A stretch of 39,805 nt of DNA from JAAELZ01 sp047639475 (GCA_047639475.1 JBLIOD010000021.1:1-39805); one strand, 5' to 3'; shown: positions 26,205 through 35,448, counted from the stretch's first letter. The notes: a model not told the origin generated them from the letters alone. Translations and numbers: made by a program.

Positions 26205-26336
26205 GTCTAGTTCGGATTAGTTCACCTTGAGTCATTCTAGCATTGATCTCTTTTTCAGTTTAAAATAGTGTTCCTATTGATCGCTTGAAAACGGTCTTTA
26301 GATATTTTATATACAACCAAACCGAATAGACAGCTT

Positions 26337-27602
26337 ATGACTTTTGATACTTTCTCATCTGCCTGGAACGTTATTTTACTGGCGAGCTTTTTATTTGCTG
26401 TTGTTATTGGCGCCATGGTGAATAAAACCAATTTTTGCACCATGGGGGCAGTATCTGATTGGGTTAACATCGGTGACCAGCGGCGCTTTAAAGCCTGGAT
26501 GTTAGCCATCGCCGTTGCGGTAATTGGTGTGGCCGTATTTGAGTGGCTGGGCTGGGTGAAGGCTGACTCCGCCTTCCCACCTTATCGCAGTGGTACTCTC
26601 ATCTGGGGCGAGAACATTTTTGGCGGACTGTTGTTCGGCATTGGTATGACCTTGGCGAGCGGTTGCGGCAATAAAACACTGATCCGATTTGGAGCAGGCA
26701 ACTTAAAGTCTTTCTTTGTTTTATTGGTCATCGGGGTGATTGCTTATTACATGCTTAACCCACTCCCCAATACAGACCAAACTTTGTATTCTTTGTTGTT
26801 TTTGCCCTGGGCGCAGTATTTAAGAGCTGATTTGGGCATTTCGCAAGATTTAGGCACCTTACTAGCCGGAAGCAACGGCGTTAAGGACATGAGACTGATG
26901 ATAGGCCTACTTTTAGGTTGCGGCTTATTGTTTTATGTATTCAAGACCAAAAGCTTTCGCAAAGATAACGACAACATTTTAAGTGGCAGCTTAATTGGCT
27001 TAGCCGTTTTAGGGGCTTGGCTGGTCACCAGCTTAGTGATGGTCACGGCAGACGGCGAGCTTTACTCATTGCGTAATTATTACAACGAATGGGATTTCTT
27101 GGCTAATGACGGTGATATTCAACCCAGTCTGGGCGCCGCCCTAAGCCCCCAGTCATACACCTTCATCAACCCCTTAGGCCAAGCCCTGGGCTATGCCGCC
27201 GGCGGCTTTGGCAAGGCTGGTTTAACGTTTGGGATAGTGGCCGTGTTGGGCATTATTTTTGGCTCTTGGCTGTGGGCGACACTGACCAAGGGCTTTCGCA
27301 TCGAATGGTTCGCCAACCGGAATGATTTCATCATGCACATGATTGGCGCCATATTAATGGGCTTTGGAGGCGTATTGGGCATGGGCTGTACCATCGGCCA
27401 AGGCATTACCGGGGTTTCAACCCTGGCCCTGGGCTCATTTATCACCGTGGTCTTTATTATTCTAGGTTCAGCTATCACCATGAAAACCCAGTACTACAAG
27501 TTGGTGTACGAAGATGAGGCCAGCCTAAGCAAAGCAATCATTGCAGGCCTAGCCGATTTAAAACTATTGCCTAATAGCTGGAGATCGCTAGATAAGGTTT
27601 AG
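26337..27602 (+). CDS. YeeE/YedE-family sulfur transporter
   Basis: 421 residues, about ten membrane segments. Conserved Cys sites are present: NKTNFCTMGAV near residue 33, ASGCGNKTLIRFGAGN near 108, and GMGCTIGQGITG near 353. In TsuA-type members these cysteines relay thiosulfate across the membrane; others carry sulfite or selenium compounds. The fold is a tandem duplication, seen here as two NFC/GCG-GCT half-sites. Divergent from the CDGSH protein. No downstream TusA-like partner is present. Substrate is open. Confidence 0.88.
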   Translation: MTFDTFSSAWNVILLASFLFAVVIGAMVNKTNFCTMGAVSDWVNIGDQRRFKAWMLAIAVAVIGVAVFEWLGWVKADSAFPPYRSGTLIWGENIFGGLLFGIGMTLASGCGNKTLIRFGAGNLKSFFVLLVIGVIAYYMLNPLPNTDQTLYSLLFLPWAQYLRADLGISQDLGTLLAGSNGVKDMRLMIGLLLGCGLLFYVFKTKSFRKDNDNILSGSLIGLAVLGAWLVTSLVMVTADGELYSLRNYYNEWDFLANDGDIQPSLGAALSPQSYTFINPLGQALGYAAGGFGKAGLTFGIVAVLGIIFGSWLWATLTKGFRIEWFANRNDFIMHMIGAILMGFGGVLGMGCTIGQGITGVSTLALGSFITVVFIILGSAITMKTQYYKLVYEDEASLSKAIIAGLADLKLLPNSWRSLDKV

Positions 27603-27634
27603 CAAACGATCACCTTTCCGCGCGGAAATGACCT

Positions 27635-27660
27635 GTAGCTGAGTAGCTACACTAATTTTT
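27635..27660 (+). terminator. Terminator after YeeE-type gene
   Basis: Perfect hairpin GTAGCT-GAGT-AGCTAC followed by ACTAATTTTT. A further 14-nt palindrome TTTCCGCGCGGAAA lies just upstream at 27615-27628, so the tail of this transcript is doubly structured. Confidence 0.6.
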
Positions 27661-27665
27661 GATTA

Positions 27666-28242
27666 TTAGAGTTCCAACTCACTCACTATAATCCAGCCAT
27701 CTTGAGCCCTCGTCAGCCTTAATTCCTTATTGGATTTTCCTTGATAGGTGGAGCTGGCATAGAGCTGATTAAATCTAACTACCACGTTATTAGCATCTGC
27801 CACCGCAATCTTGACGTTCGTGAGTTGAATATCAATGAACTCGGTTTCAGTTAGCCGCTTGGTTCTCACGGCCGCCCAGCGCTTAACGGTGGCCCCATCA
27901 TGAGGTGTAAACTCAGTGGAATAAAACTTAAAGTACTCAGCCGGAATTTGACTAGACCAAGCACGGCTCTAGGCCCGTAATGTACTGACAATTTGCTGGC
28001 GAATCTGCTCCTCACTGTATTCAACCTCTTTCGCTACTTGCATGACGGTGGCTTCATCTGAACCCTGAAAACTTGGCGTGGTCATCACCAATTCAGCAGA
28101 CTGGGCAGCCACAACCAACGCGACTTGTTTATTCAAAATCGGATTCTTCGTTGCTTGATTGGCAGCAACAAGATACTGTTTTGCTAATTCCAGGTAGTCG
28201 TTTCCCAGCGCTTGATAGGCTCTTGCATCATTTGGGGGGGGG
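27666..28242 (-). pseudogene. Decayed gene with NTF2-like (Cds6-type) C-terminal domain
   Basis: Read from the minus strand, one frame runs from the G9 tract (28234-28242) to the stop at 27666, interrupted once by an in-frame TAG at 27969-27971. Upstream of the TAG the translation includes NDARAYQALGNDYLELAKQY, a helical repeat-like segment. Downstream it reads SRAWSSQIPAEYFKFYS, then VVRFNQLYASSTYQ and a closing LTRAQDGWIIVSE, the pattern of the NTF2-like tail found on some L,D-transpeptidases. The context RA*SRAWSS suggests a Trp codon (TGG) became TAG. Beyond the C-run (gene sense) the frame meets TAA without a start; one added C would link to another frame with a possible TTG start. Confidence 0.6.
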
Positions 28243-28629
28243 CCTGTAATGAAATTGAAGTTGAGCGTTTAACAGCTTTAATTTTAACTGAATATAACCT
28301 GAATAACAAAAAAGGTTAACCACCGAAATTTAAACCAGTAAATACAATACATAAGTAATTTCCTATACTGCTAAATCTAACAGCAAGTTTAAAAATAACC
28401 CATGCAGAGGCCTTTTCGCCGATCACACAATATACAAACTTATTGTTACTTTCTATCGGCATGAACTCAGCAGCTTGAGACACTGAAACAGCTCCTAATC
28501 GGCCTAAAAATGAGGGCAGTTACAAATCGTTTTCAATAAGGCATGCTGCGTATTTTGAATAAGATCCACGACGCTGGCGTCTACCGTTACGCTAGAAAAT
28601 GATCTAAGGTGTTTATTCCACCCTTTTTT
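28243..28629. other. Intergenic region upstream of htpG, no supported gene
   Basis: About 390 nt lying between the decayed gene and the htpG promoter. I find no convincing frame with a start and a family match; one minus-strand stretch of about 60 codons lacks a start codon. It may hold debris of the 5' part of the neighbouring pseudogene. Confidence 0.4.
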
Positions 28630-28658
28630 CTTGAAAACCTTAAAACAGCCCCAATTTA
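28630..28658 (+). promoter_or_regulatory. Heat-shock (sigma-32-type) promoter of htpG
   Basis: CTTGAAA at 28630-28636 and CCCCAATTTA at 28649-28658 with a 12-nt spacer match the sigma-32 pattern (CTTGAAA and CCCCATnT). It lies 34 nt upstream of the htpG ATG, as expected for a heat-shock chaperone. Confidence 0.7.
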
Positions 28659-28692
28659 GTCAACAGGTTTTTATTTAATAGTTCACTTACTC

Positions 28693-30585
28693 ATGGCAAC
28701 AAAAACAAAAGTAGAAAAACACGCGTTTCAAACGGAAGTAAAGCAACTGCTGCACTTGATGATTCATTCTTTGTACACCAACAAAGAGATTTTCCTGCGC
28801 GAGCTAATCTCCAATGCTTCTGATGCTTGCGACAAATTGCGCTATGAAGCCTTAACAGACAATAGTCTGTTTGAAGACGATGATGAGTTACAGGTTCAGA
28901 TTGAACTTGATGACAAGAAAAACACCATCATCATTCGCGATAACGGCATCGGCATGAGCCGCGATGAAGTGGTAAGTAACATTGGTACCATTGCGCAATC
29001 AGGCACCAAGGCGTTTATCGAGAAGATGAATGAAGACAAGGAAGAAGATGCCAATTTGATCGGACAATTCGGTGTCGGCTTTTACTCCGCATTTTTAGTA
29101 TCAAAATCAGTTGAATTAATTACCCGCCGCGCTGGCGAAGAATCAGGCACCAAGTGGGTATCTGCTGGTGATGGCGAATATACTTTGGAAGAAGTAGCCA
29201 AAGAAGGTCGCGGCACCGAAATCAAAATCAAGCTCAACAAAGATGCTAAAGAGTTTGCCGGTGATTACAAAATTCGCGAAATCATCCGTAAGTATTCAAA
29301 CCACATCTCGATGCCCATCATGATGCTCGCGATGGCAACGCCTCCAGCGGATGATGCCGATGAGAATGTGATTGATGTGCCAGAATGGGAACAAGTCAAT
29401 GGCGGCACCCCTATTTGGGCACGGCCTCGCAACGAAATTAAAGAAGAAGAATACAATAGCTTCTACTCGGGTTTAAGCTACGACCCTGAGCCACCGGCTG
29501 TAACCCTACATAACCGCGTTGAAGGCAGCTTGGAATATAACTCTTTATTTTTTATTCCCGCGCGCGCGCCGTTCGATTTATGGGACAGAGAACAACGTAA
29601 CGGCGTGAAGCTGTACGTGAAACGGGTGTTTATTTCTGATGACACCAAGAACTTGATGCCTAACTACCTGCGGTTTGTTAAAGGCTTGGTAGATGCACAA
29701 GATTTACCGCTGAATATTTCTCGTGAATTTTTACAAGACGACCCTCAACTTGCCAAGATTCGCGCTGCCTCTACTAAGAAGGTGTTGGGTGAACTGAAAA
29801 AACTGGCCAAGAAAGACACAGAAAAATACCATAGCTTGTGGAAGGAGTTTGGCAAGGCCATCAAAGAAGGCATTGCTGAAGACCATGAAAACCATGACCG
29901 CATTCAACCTCTGTTACGTTTTGCTTCTACCCATAACGATAGCGATGAGCAGAATGTGTCGTTTGAAGAATACGCTGAACGCGCGGGCGAAGACCAAAAG
30001 GAAATTTACTACATCACGGCTGACAGTCACGCTGCAGCCAAAGCATCACCGCATTTAGAAATCTTCACGAAGAAAGGCAAAGAGGTATTACTGCTTTCTG
30101 ACCCTATCGACGAGTGGGTAGTGAACCAACTTAATGAGGTGAGCGGTAAAACCTTGAAGTCGATTGCCAAAGGCGATATCGACCTAGGCGAAAGTAAAGA
30201 AGAAGATAGTAAAGCAGACGCTGAAAAAGAAGAAACCATTAAGCCCTTGCTTGAAAAAATTAAGGCCTTATTGAGCGACAAAGTAGAAGACGTAAAAATG
30301 TCTAATCGCTTAGTGGACTCACCTAGCTGTTTGATTGCCGAAGAAAATGCCATGGGCGGCAATATGGAGCGCATCATGAAAGCAATGGGACAAGATATGC
30401 CTGACGTAAAGCCTATATTGGAGATCAACCCAGATCACGCCTTGGTGACCAAGTTAACGGCTGACCAAGCTGATTTAGAGGATTGGGCTAACTTGCTGTT
30501 CGACCAAGCAGCATTGGCTGAAGGCGCACCACTAAAGGACCCAGGTAGTTTCGTCAAACGCATGAACAAGCTGTTACTTGGCTAG
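28693..30585 (+). CDS. htpG: Molecular chaperone HtpG (Hsp90)
   Basis: 630 residues, standard bacterial Hsp90 length. The GHKL ATPase domain (1-230) has LISNASDACDKLRYEAL, DNGIGMSRDE and GQFGVGFYSAFLV. The middle domain has the client/ATP Arg loop (YLRFVKGLVDAQDLPLNISRE, cut here to LPLNISREFLQ). The C-terminal dimer domain follows. It is ATP-driven, cytoplasmic, and helps refold clients with DnaK. A heat-shock promoter precedes it and an intrinsic terminator follows, so it is a single-gene unit. A Glu/Lys-rich linker at about 500-520 (ESKEEDSKADAEKEE) is longer in acidic residues than E. coli's. Confidence 0.97.
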   Translation: MATKTKVEKHAFQTEVKQLLHLMIHSLYTNKEIFLRELISNASDACDKLRYEALTDNSLFEDDDELQVQIELDDKKNTIIIRDNGIGMSRDEVVSNIGTIAQSGTKAFIEKMNEDKEEDANLIGQFGVGFYSAFLVSKSVELITRRAGEESGTKWVSAGDGEYTLEEVAKEGRGTEIKIKLNKDAKEFAGDYKIREIIRKYSNHISMPIMMLAMATPPADDADENVIDVPEWEQVNGGTPIWARPRNEIKEEEYNSFYSGLSYDPEPPAVTLHNRVEGSLEYNSLFFIPARAPFDLWDREQRNGVKLYVKRVFISDDTKNLMPNYLRFVKGLVDAQDLPLNISREFLQDDPQLAKIRAASTKKVLGELKKLAKKDTEKYHSLWKEFGKAIKEGIAEDHENHDRIQPLLRFASTHNDSDEQNVSFEEYAERAGEDQKEIYYITADSHAAAKASPHLEIFTKKGKEVLLLSDPIDEWVVNQLNEVSGKTLKSIAKGDIDLGESKEEDSKADAEKEETIKPLLEKIKALLSDKVEDVKMSNRLVDSPSCLIAEENAMGGNMERIMKAMGQDMPDVKPILEINPDHALVTKLTADQADLEDWANLLFDQAALAEGAPLKDPGSFVKRMNKLLLG

Positions 30586-30606
30586 TGCTAATTTGATATG
30601 ACGACC

Positions 30607-30634
30607 AAAGCCGCGACAGAATTCGCGGCTTTTA
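30607..30634 (+). terminator. htpG terminator
   Basis: Hairpin AAAGCCGCGA / TCGCGGCTTT with a 6-nt loop and T-rich tail. The stem core GCCGCG recurs in the terminator after fpr at 31458. Confidence 0.85.
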
Positions 30635-30676
30635 TTTACCCGCCCTTTTACTTACTAAAGGCTGCAAACTCTCGAT

Positions 30677-31453
30677 ATGGCCAACATTATTACAGAAAAG
30701 GTGACCTACGTTCACCATTGGAACGAACGCTTATTTAGTTTTCGCACTACCCGGAAGGACTCTTTTCGTTTCGAAAACGGTCAGTTTGTGATGATTGGCA
30801 TAGAGGTAGAAGGCAAGCCATTGATGCGCGCTTACAGCATTGTTAGCGCCAACTACGATGAGTACTTAGAGTTTTTCAGCATCAAAGTGCAAGATGGCCC
30901 GCTCACTTCTCGCTTACAGAACTTGAAAGTAGGCGATGACTTAATGGTGAGCACCAAACCCACCGGTACATTGATAAAGGACCGCCTCATTCCAGGAAAG
31001 AATCTTTATTTGCTTAGCACCGGCACCGGCATTGCCCCCTTTCTAAGTGTCATTAAAGATCCAGACATATACGAAATGTTTGATAAGGTTATTCTGACTC
31101 ACGGTGTACGCCAAGTTTCAGAGTTGGCTTATCAGGAATTTATCCGCGAGAGCTGGCCAAGTAACGAATACTTTGGTGACTTGGTAAAGGAAAAGCTAAT
31201 TTACTATCCGACTGTTACCCGAGAACAGCATTTTAACCAAGGCAGATTAACGGACCTCATTAATTCAGGAAAACTGGTGCAAGACATTGGCCTGCCAGAA
31301 TTCAATTTGGAAGACGATCGTTTTATGATTTGCGGCAACCCAGGCATGCTTCAAGATTTAACCCAGTTACTAGAAGGCCTCGGTTTTCGCGAAACGGTTA
31401 AAAATGATGCAGGCCACTACGTCATCGAAAAGGCCTTTGTAGAGAAAGGCTAA
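30677..31453 (+). CDS. fpr: Ferredoxin-NADP reductase
   Basis: 258 residues. FAD site RAYSIVSANYDE, NADP site STGTGIAPFLSV, GNPGM and a C-terminal HYVIEKAFVEKG, the Azotobacter/Pseudomonas-type tail (subclass IA) rather than the E. coli IB type. It moves electrons between NADPH and ferredoxin or flavodoxin, and in pseudomonads it supports oxidative-stress defence. It sits between two terminators, so it is a single-gene unit. Confidence 0.95.
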   Translation: MANIITEKVTYVHHWNERLFSFRTTRKDSFRFENGQFVMIGIEVEGKPLMRAYSIVSANYDEYLEFFSIKVQDGPLTSRLQNLKVGDDLMVSTKPTGTLIKDRLIPGKNLYLLSTGTGIAPFLSVIKDPDIYEMFDKVILTHGVRQVSELAYQEFIRESWPSNEYFGDLVKEKLIYYPTVTREQHFNQGRLTDLINSGKLVQDIGLPEFNLEDDRFMICGNPGMLQDLTQLLEGLGFRETVKNDAGHYVIEKAFVEKG

Positions 31454-31457
31454 TAAT

Positions 31458-31491
31458 AAAGCCGCGATGAAATCAACCAACGCGGCTTTTC
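31458..31491 (+). terminator. fpr terminator
   Basis: Stem AAAGCCGCG / CGCGGCTTT with a 14-nt loop and a TTTTCT tail directly after the fpr stop codon. The same stem as in the htpG terminator. Confidence 0.85.
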
Positions 31492-31510
31492 TATAAAAAA
31501 TGCGCAAAAA

Positions 31511-31963
31511 TTAGGGCCGAATATAAGAATAACCCTGTTCTTGCAATTCCATAATGCGTGCAACGCCAGCAGGCGTTTGCTCAACACCCTCTAACAAGGT
31601 TGGCATAGTGCCAGATTTTTTAGCAACGGCGTTCATGGTATTGCCGCAAGCGCTAAAAGTGATGTCAGACAGTGCCAAGCTCGACACGCGCGAAGCCACG
31701 CCACTTTTTTCAGTCAGCATGCCCAAGCCAGGGCCATACGCCACAATTTCAATTTCGACATTGTCTATGCCGTAGTGCTTTTGCAAGTTCACCGCATTGT
31801 TCAAGGCGATTTTCTGGGTTCTTGGATCATCAGTGCTAACCTGAATAACCAATTTATGGGCAACATCAGATTGTGCATTGGCAAAATAACCCATTATTAA
31901 ACCCAGGGTCATCACTGAGCCTAGCAACACCAATGCAACACTTTTCAATTTAGTTTTCATCAT
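31511..31963 (-). CDS. Exported DsrE-family protein
   Basis: 150 residues with a signal peptide (about 7-30, ending FANAQS). The mature DsrE/F-like domain shows VIQVSTDDPRTQKIALNNAVNLQ, cut here to VIQVSTDDPRTQKIALNNAV, then VEIEIVAYGPGL, ITFSACGNTM with the conserved single Cys (about 107) and a closing ELQEQGYSYIRP. The group is associated with sulfur or persulfide handling; periplasmic members are uncharacterised. It is not in an operon with known sulfur genes here. It lies tail to tail with fpr. Confidence 0.85.
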   Translation of the reverse strand: MMKTKLKSVALVLLGSVMTLGLIMGYFANAQSDVAHKLVIQVSTDDPRTQKIALNNAVNLQKHYGIDNVEIEIVAYGPGLGMLTEKSGVASRVSSLALSDITFSACGNTMNAVAKKSGTMPTLLEGVEQTPAGVARIMELQEQGYSYIRP

Positions 31964-32033
31964 ACAGTTCCAATTGTTAAGGGTGACACTTCGACACTAT
32001 CACGCAGCAACGAGTTCAAACAAGTTAAGATAA

Positions 32034-32975
32034 TTATTGCGCAACCTTGTTTTTCAAGGCTTCCGCGGCTTGTTGCGCTTGCGTCGCCGCTTTAGCCAGT
32101 GCGGATAAAGCACTCTCTAAACTGCCCACTAATAGTGACATTTCCTTGTTTGAGGTTTCCTTGTTTGACGTTTCAAACGAAACCGTAGCCGCTGTCGAAC
32201 TTGGGGTTGAGCTAGCGGTGTTACTTTCAATCTCTACTTCGCTAACTTCTGCCCTAACATCTTTAGCGTTGTTATCTTGATCTTGTTCGTTTGAGAGCGC
32301 TTTTTTAACCTTTTCAGTCACAACGCTACCCGCTTCAACAGTGACCTCAATTGCCTCGCTAGTGATTTCTACCGCGGACTCACCGACAGATAGAGCCACA
32401 TCGGTGGTTTTTTGCATCACGTCATTTGCTACTTCTTTTGAGTCGCCCATCATTTCAGTGGTTTTTTCAGCCACGGCAGCACCTACTTCTTTGGTCTTGA
32501 TAAGTGCAGCAGCACCCAAGGCAACAGCGCCGGTGGTCAACGCTTCTACCTTACCGTCTGACTTTTCTAATAGCTGTTCGCCGACTTCCTTGCTCTTTTC
32601 AGCCACATTTGAACCTGCCTCGACTATCGAATCTAACGCCTCTTTTAGCTTATTAACCACATCTACATCTTCTTGAGGCGTCACCTCTGCATCAGCGATA
32701 TTCTGGGTATTTAATTCAACAGTCTCCTGAGTTTCAGCGGTCGCCGCTTCGATTCCATCGGCCGCCAATTCCTTAGTGGAGTCGACCACTGATTCGGTCA
32801 CCCCAACCACTTTTTCAACTGCATCCGAAACGCCTTCTTTGGTAACGTCTACTAGATCTGTGGTGGCCTCCATTGATTTGTCGGTCAATTCTTGGGCCGT
32901 TTCTTTGGCATCATCGCACGCGCTTAAGGCTAAAACAGCAACGATAAGTAGTAATTTTGTTTTGGTAGTAATCAT
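32034..32975 (-). CDS. LEA-like repetitive helical lipoprotein
   Basis: 313 residues. Signal with lipobox LSAC (Cys at about 20), so a lipid-anchored protein; residue +2 is Asp, which would favour inner-membrane retention in E. coli. The body (about 25-240) is almost free of Pro, Trp and aromatic residues, and rich in Ala, Glu, Lys, Thr and Val in amphipathic runs with an 11-residue periodicity (for example EKTTEMMGDSK, EVANDVMQKTT, DVALSVGESAV, EITSEAIEVTV), as in LEA group 3 or apolipoprotein-like proteins. A Ser/Thr linker with short ETSNKE repeats precedes a C-terminal helix (ALSALAKAATQAQQAAEAL). Plausible role: envelope stabilisation during desiccation or osmotic stress. Function is inferred from composition. 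Confidence 0.75.
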   Translation of the reverse strand: MITTKTKLLLIVAVLALSACDDAKETAQELTDKSMEATTDLVDVTKEGVSDAVEKVVGVTESVVDSTKELAADGIEAATAETQETVELNTQNIADAEVTPQEDVDVVNKLKEALDSIVEAGSNVAEKSKEVGEQLLEKSDGKVEALTTGAVALGAAALIKTKEVGAAVAEKTTEMMGDSKEVANDVMQKTTDVALSVGESAVEITSEAIEVTVEAGSVVTEKVKKALSNEQDQDNNAKDVRAEVSEVEIESNTASSTPSSTAATVSFETSNKETSNKEMSLLVGSLESALSALAKAATQAQQAAEALKNKVAQ

Positions 32976-33129
32976 AATAAAAGGGGGGTTAAAAAGTTGT
33001 TTGAGTCGACAGAAAAAACGCCAAGGTTTAATCGGGTTACCATAATAAATATAAGAGCATTATTGTCTAATGCAATATAAGCACCGAAACTGGCCCGAAG
33101 ATTAACCCCTAAACATTAACGCCTGAAAC

Positions 33130-33909
33130 TCACCTTAGGCTAATAGCCGCAATCTGCCTACCGTAATCACCCTCTCCTAAAGAGCGTGAACGCCGATAGC
33201 TAAAATATTTTGAGGCTTGTGTATACGTGTCCTGTTCGATTTGTTCTTGATGAACAATACCAGCTGCTTTAAGGCGCAGCCGTATAAATCGCGTCAGATC
33301 AAAATAGATGCCCTCCTTACGGCGCTCGAAACAATTTTCAGAATCTATCACCCCATTGTTTAAAAACCCTGTCACGAATTCTTCTCCCACTTCATAGTGA
33401 GTGACCGCCATCGCTGGCCCGATTGCGACAACTATTTCGCTCACGTCACTGCCCAACGCACACATGTTCTGAATAACGCGTTCATTAATGCCATTTAATG
33501 CGCCCTTCCAACCTGAATGCGCAGCCCCGATAATTTGATTTACGGGGTCATAAAATAATACCGGCGCACAGTCTGCCCCTAAAGCGCTGATCGCTATACC
33601 AGATTGATTGGTTACCAAACCATCCCCTTCAAAAGGCGCATTCAGCTCAAGCCCTTCTGTAATCGTCAGCACACGCGTAGAATGCACTTGTTTACAACTA
33701 ATCAAGAACTCAGCGCCCAGGGAAAACACACCGGCTACACGCCCGCGATTAGTGCGCACTTTTTCGCTATCATCGTGCGACAACTCTCCGCAATTCAAGC
33801 TTTTATATTTTCCAGCGGATACACCGCCTTGTGCGCCAAAAAAACCGTGTTGTATTGCTTTGTGCTGAGATAATATTGACGCAGTTAAAAACGGTGGATG
33901 AGCTGACAC
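33130..33909 (-). CDS. pgeF: Peptidoglycan editing factor PgeF (YfiH, laccase domain)
   Basis: 259 residues. Zinc ligands of the multicopper polyphenol oxidase-like fold are visible: His in CKQVHS, Cys in ALGADCAPVLFYD and His in GAAHSGWKGA. It removes wrongly added L-Ser from UDP-MurNAc in the cytosol. The usual IGPC motif reads IGPAM here, so a conserved but non-ligand Cys is lost. Divergent from ubiA with 48 nt between starts. Confidence 0.92.
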   Translation of the reverse strand: MSAHPPFLTASILSQHKAIQHGFFGAQGGVSAGKYKSLNCGELSHDDSEKVRTNRGRVAGVFSLGAEFLISCKQVHSTRVLTITEGLELNAPFEGDGLVTNQSGIAISALGADCAPVLFYDPVNQIIGAAHSGWKGALNGINERVIQNMCALGSDVSEIVVAIGPAMAVTHYEVGEEFVTGFLNNGVIDSENCFERRKEGIYFDLTRFIRLRLKAAGIVHQEQIEQDTYTQASKYFSYRRSRSLGEGDYGRQIAAISLR

Positions 33910-33957
33910 AGACTTTCACTTAGAGTTAATAACCACAGACTTTACCTTGATTCGCTT

Positions 33958-34848
33958 ATGATGCCTAGCGCTACCCATACAACTCGCTTGAATCGCTGGG
34001 TTGATTGGCTTGACCCTTATCTACGCCTAACGCGTTTAAACAAACCTATTGGCAGCTTCTTGTTGCTATGGCCAACCTTATGGGCGCTGTGGATAGCCGC
34101 CGATGGTCAGCCAAAAGCACACATTGTGGTTATTTTTGTATTAGGCGTGTTTGCTATGCGTTCAGCCGGTTGCATCATTAACGATTATGCCGACCGCAAT
34201 TTTGACGCACACGTAGAACGCACCAAAGACCGACCGCTTGCCACCGGCGAACTAACCGAGAAACAAGCCATTGCCGCATTTTTCTTGTTACTCACGTTCT
34301 CTTTTAGCTTGGTATGTTTACTGAAAATAGAAACGATTAAGTTCTCTTTTATTGCGTTATTTATTGCGTGCTTATATCCTTTCTTGAAGCGCTTCACCTA
34401 CTTGCCGCAGTTATTGCTGGGCGTGGCCTTTTCCTGCGGTATTCCCATGGCATTTATTGAACAACAAGGCAGCGTGGGGTCTGTAGGTTGGATATTATTA
34501 GGCGCCAATTTGCTGTGGGTAGTAGCATACGACACGCTGTACGCCATGGTAGATCGAGAGGACGACTTGAAAACGGGCATCAAATCGACCGCCATTCTTT
34601 TTGGCAAGTATGACCTACGCATCGTTGCCATCTTAGAAATTGTTAGCTTGCTGATGCTGGCGCTATTGGCCAATCACCTTGGGTTCAACAGCTACTATTA
34701 TTTCGGGCTTGCTTGCGCGCTTTGTCATTTGGGATACCAGCTTTGGTTATCGCAAGATCGACAACGTGACCGACTGCTCCGCGCGTTTATCAGCAACACT
34801 TGGTTTGGTGCGTTTATTTTTATTGGCTTAGTCTTAAACTATTTGTAG
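33958..34848 (+). CDS. ubiA: 4-hydroxybenzoate octaprenyltransferase
   Basis: 296 residues, about eight membrane segments. The two Mg-prenyl diphosphate motifs are present: NDYADRNFDAHVERTKDRP and YAMVDREDDLKTGIKS. The N-terminal RLTRLNKPIGSFLLLWPTLW is typical of UbiA. It attaches the polyprenyl tail to 4-hydroxybenzoate in ubiquinone synthesis. No ubiC is adjacent. The gene stands alone; the molybdopterin cluster follows after 87 nt. Confidence 0.95.
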   Translation: MMPSATHTTRLNRWVDWLDPYLRLTRLNKPIGSFLLLWPTLWALWIAADGQPKAHIVVIFVLGVFAMRSAGCIINDYADRNFDAHVERTKDRPLATGELTEKQAIAAFFLLLTFSFSLVCLLKIETIKFSFIALFIACLYPFLKRFTYLPQLLLGVAFSCGIPMAFIEQQGSVGSVGWILLGANLLWVVAYDTLYAMVDREDDLKTGIKSTAILFGKYDLRIVAILEIVSLLMLALLANHLGFNSYYYFGLACALCHLGYQLWLSQDRQRDRLLRAFISNTWFGAFIFIGLVLNYL

Positions 34849-34935
34849 CAAGCACATTGATAGCATCATGGTACACACAATACGCGGTTATAATGCCCTC
34901 TATGGTTCTCGTAATAAATCACCACAATAGATTCT

Positions 34936-35436
34936 ATGACTAAATCTGCGCACGGCGATCTAACCCATTTCAATGAACAAGGCGATGTTCATATGGTGGA
35001 CATCAGCGACAAACAGATAACCCACCGCAGTGCGACTGCCCGCGGGACGATCAGTATGCAAGTCGCTACGCTGGAAAAGATCAAAGCGGGTAATCATAAA
35101 AAAGGGGATGTTCTTACTATTGCACGGGTGGCTGCGATCATGGCGGCAAAAAAAACTGCGGATACCATCCCATTATGCCACCCTATTGGCTTAACTAAAG
35201 TCGGTGTGGATTTTACCATCGACGATGATAACCGCCGGGTACATTGCGAAGTCACGGCCCAAACCACCGAACGGACAGGGATAGAAATGGAAGCACTGGT
35301 AGCCGTCAATGCAGGGCTATTGACCATCTATGATATGTGCAAGGCAGTTGATCGTGGTATGGAAATAAACCAAGTGCATTTAGTCGAAAAAACGGGCGGC
35401 AAAAGCGGTACTTGGCGACGTCAAGACAACGAATAA
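34936..35436 (+). CDS. moaC: Cyclic pyranopterin monophosphate synthase MoaC
   Basis: 166 residues. Family blocks: HMVDISDKQITHRSATARG, KKTADTIPLCHPIGLTKV (Lys and active His), ERTGIEMEALVAV (two Glu) and YDMCKAVDRG (Asp and Lys). It completes the pterin ring in step one of molybdenum cofactor synthesis, together with MoaA, which is not in the window. moeA follows after 12 nt, yceH overlaps moeA by 1 nt, so the three form one operon. A TATAAT lies at 34889-34894, upstream; its -35 is unclear. Confidence 0.96.
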   Translation: MTKSAHGDLTHFNEQGDVHMVDISDKQITHRSATARGTISMQVATLEKIKAGNHKKGDVLTIARVAAIMAAKKTADTIPLCHPIGLTKVGVDFTIDDDNRRVHCEVTAQTTERTGIEMEALVAVNAGLLTIYDMCKAVDRGMEINQVHLVEKTGGKSGTWRRQDNE

Positions 35437-35448
35437 CGCAGCAAAATA

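Noticed and set aside
28270..28500. Minus-strand stretch of about 60 codons upstream of htpG
   Set aside because: No start codon or family likeness; treated as spacer or pseudogene debris.
32047..33045. Three plus-strand Ser/Thr-rich frames
   Set aside because: Antisense shadows of the low-complexity lipoprotein gene.
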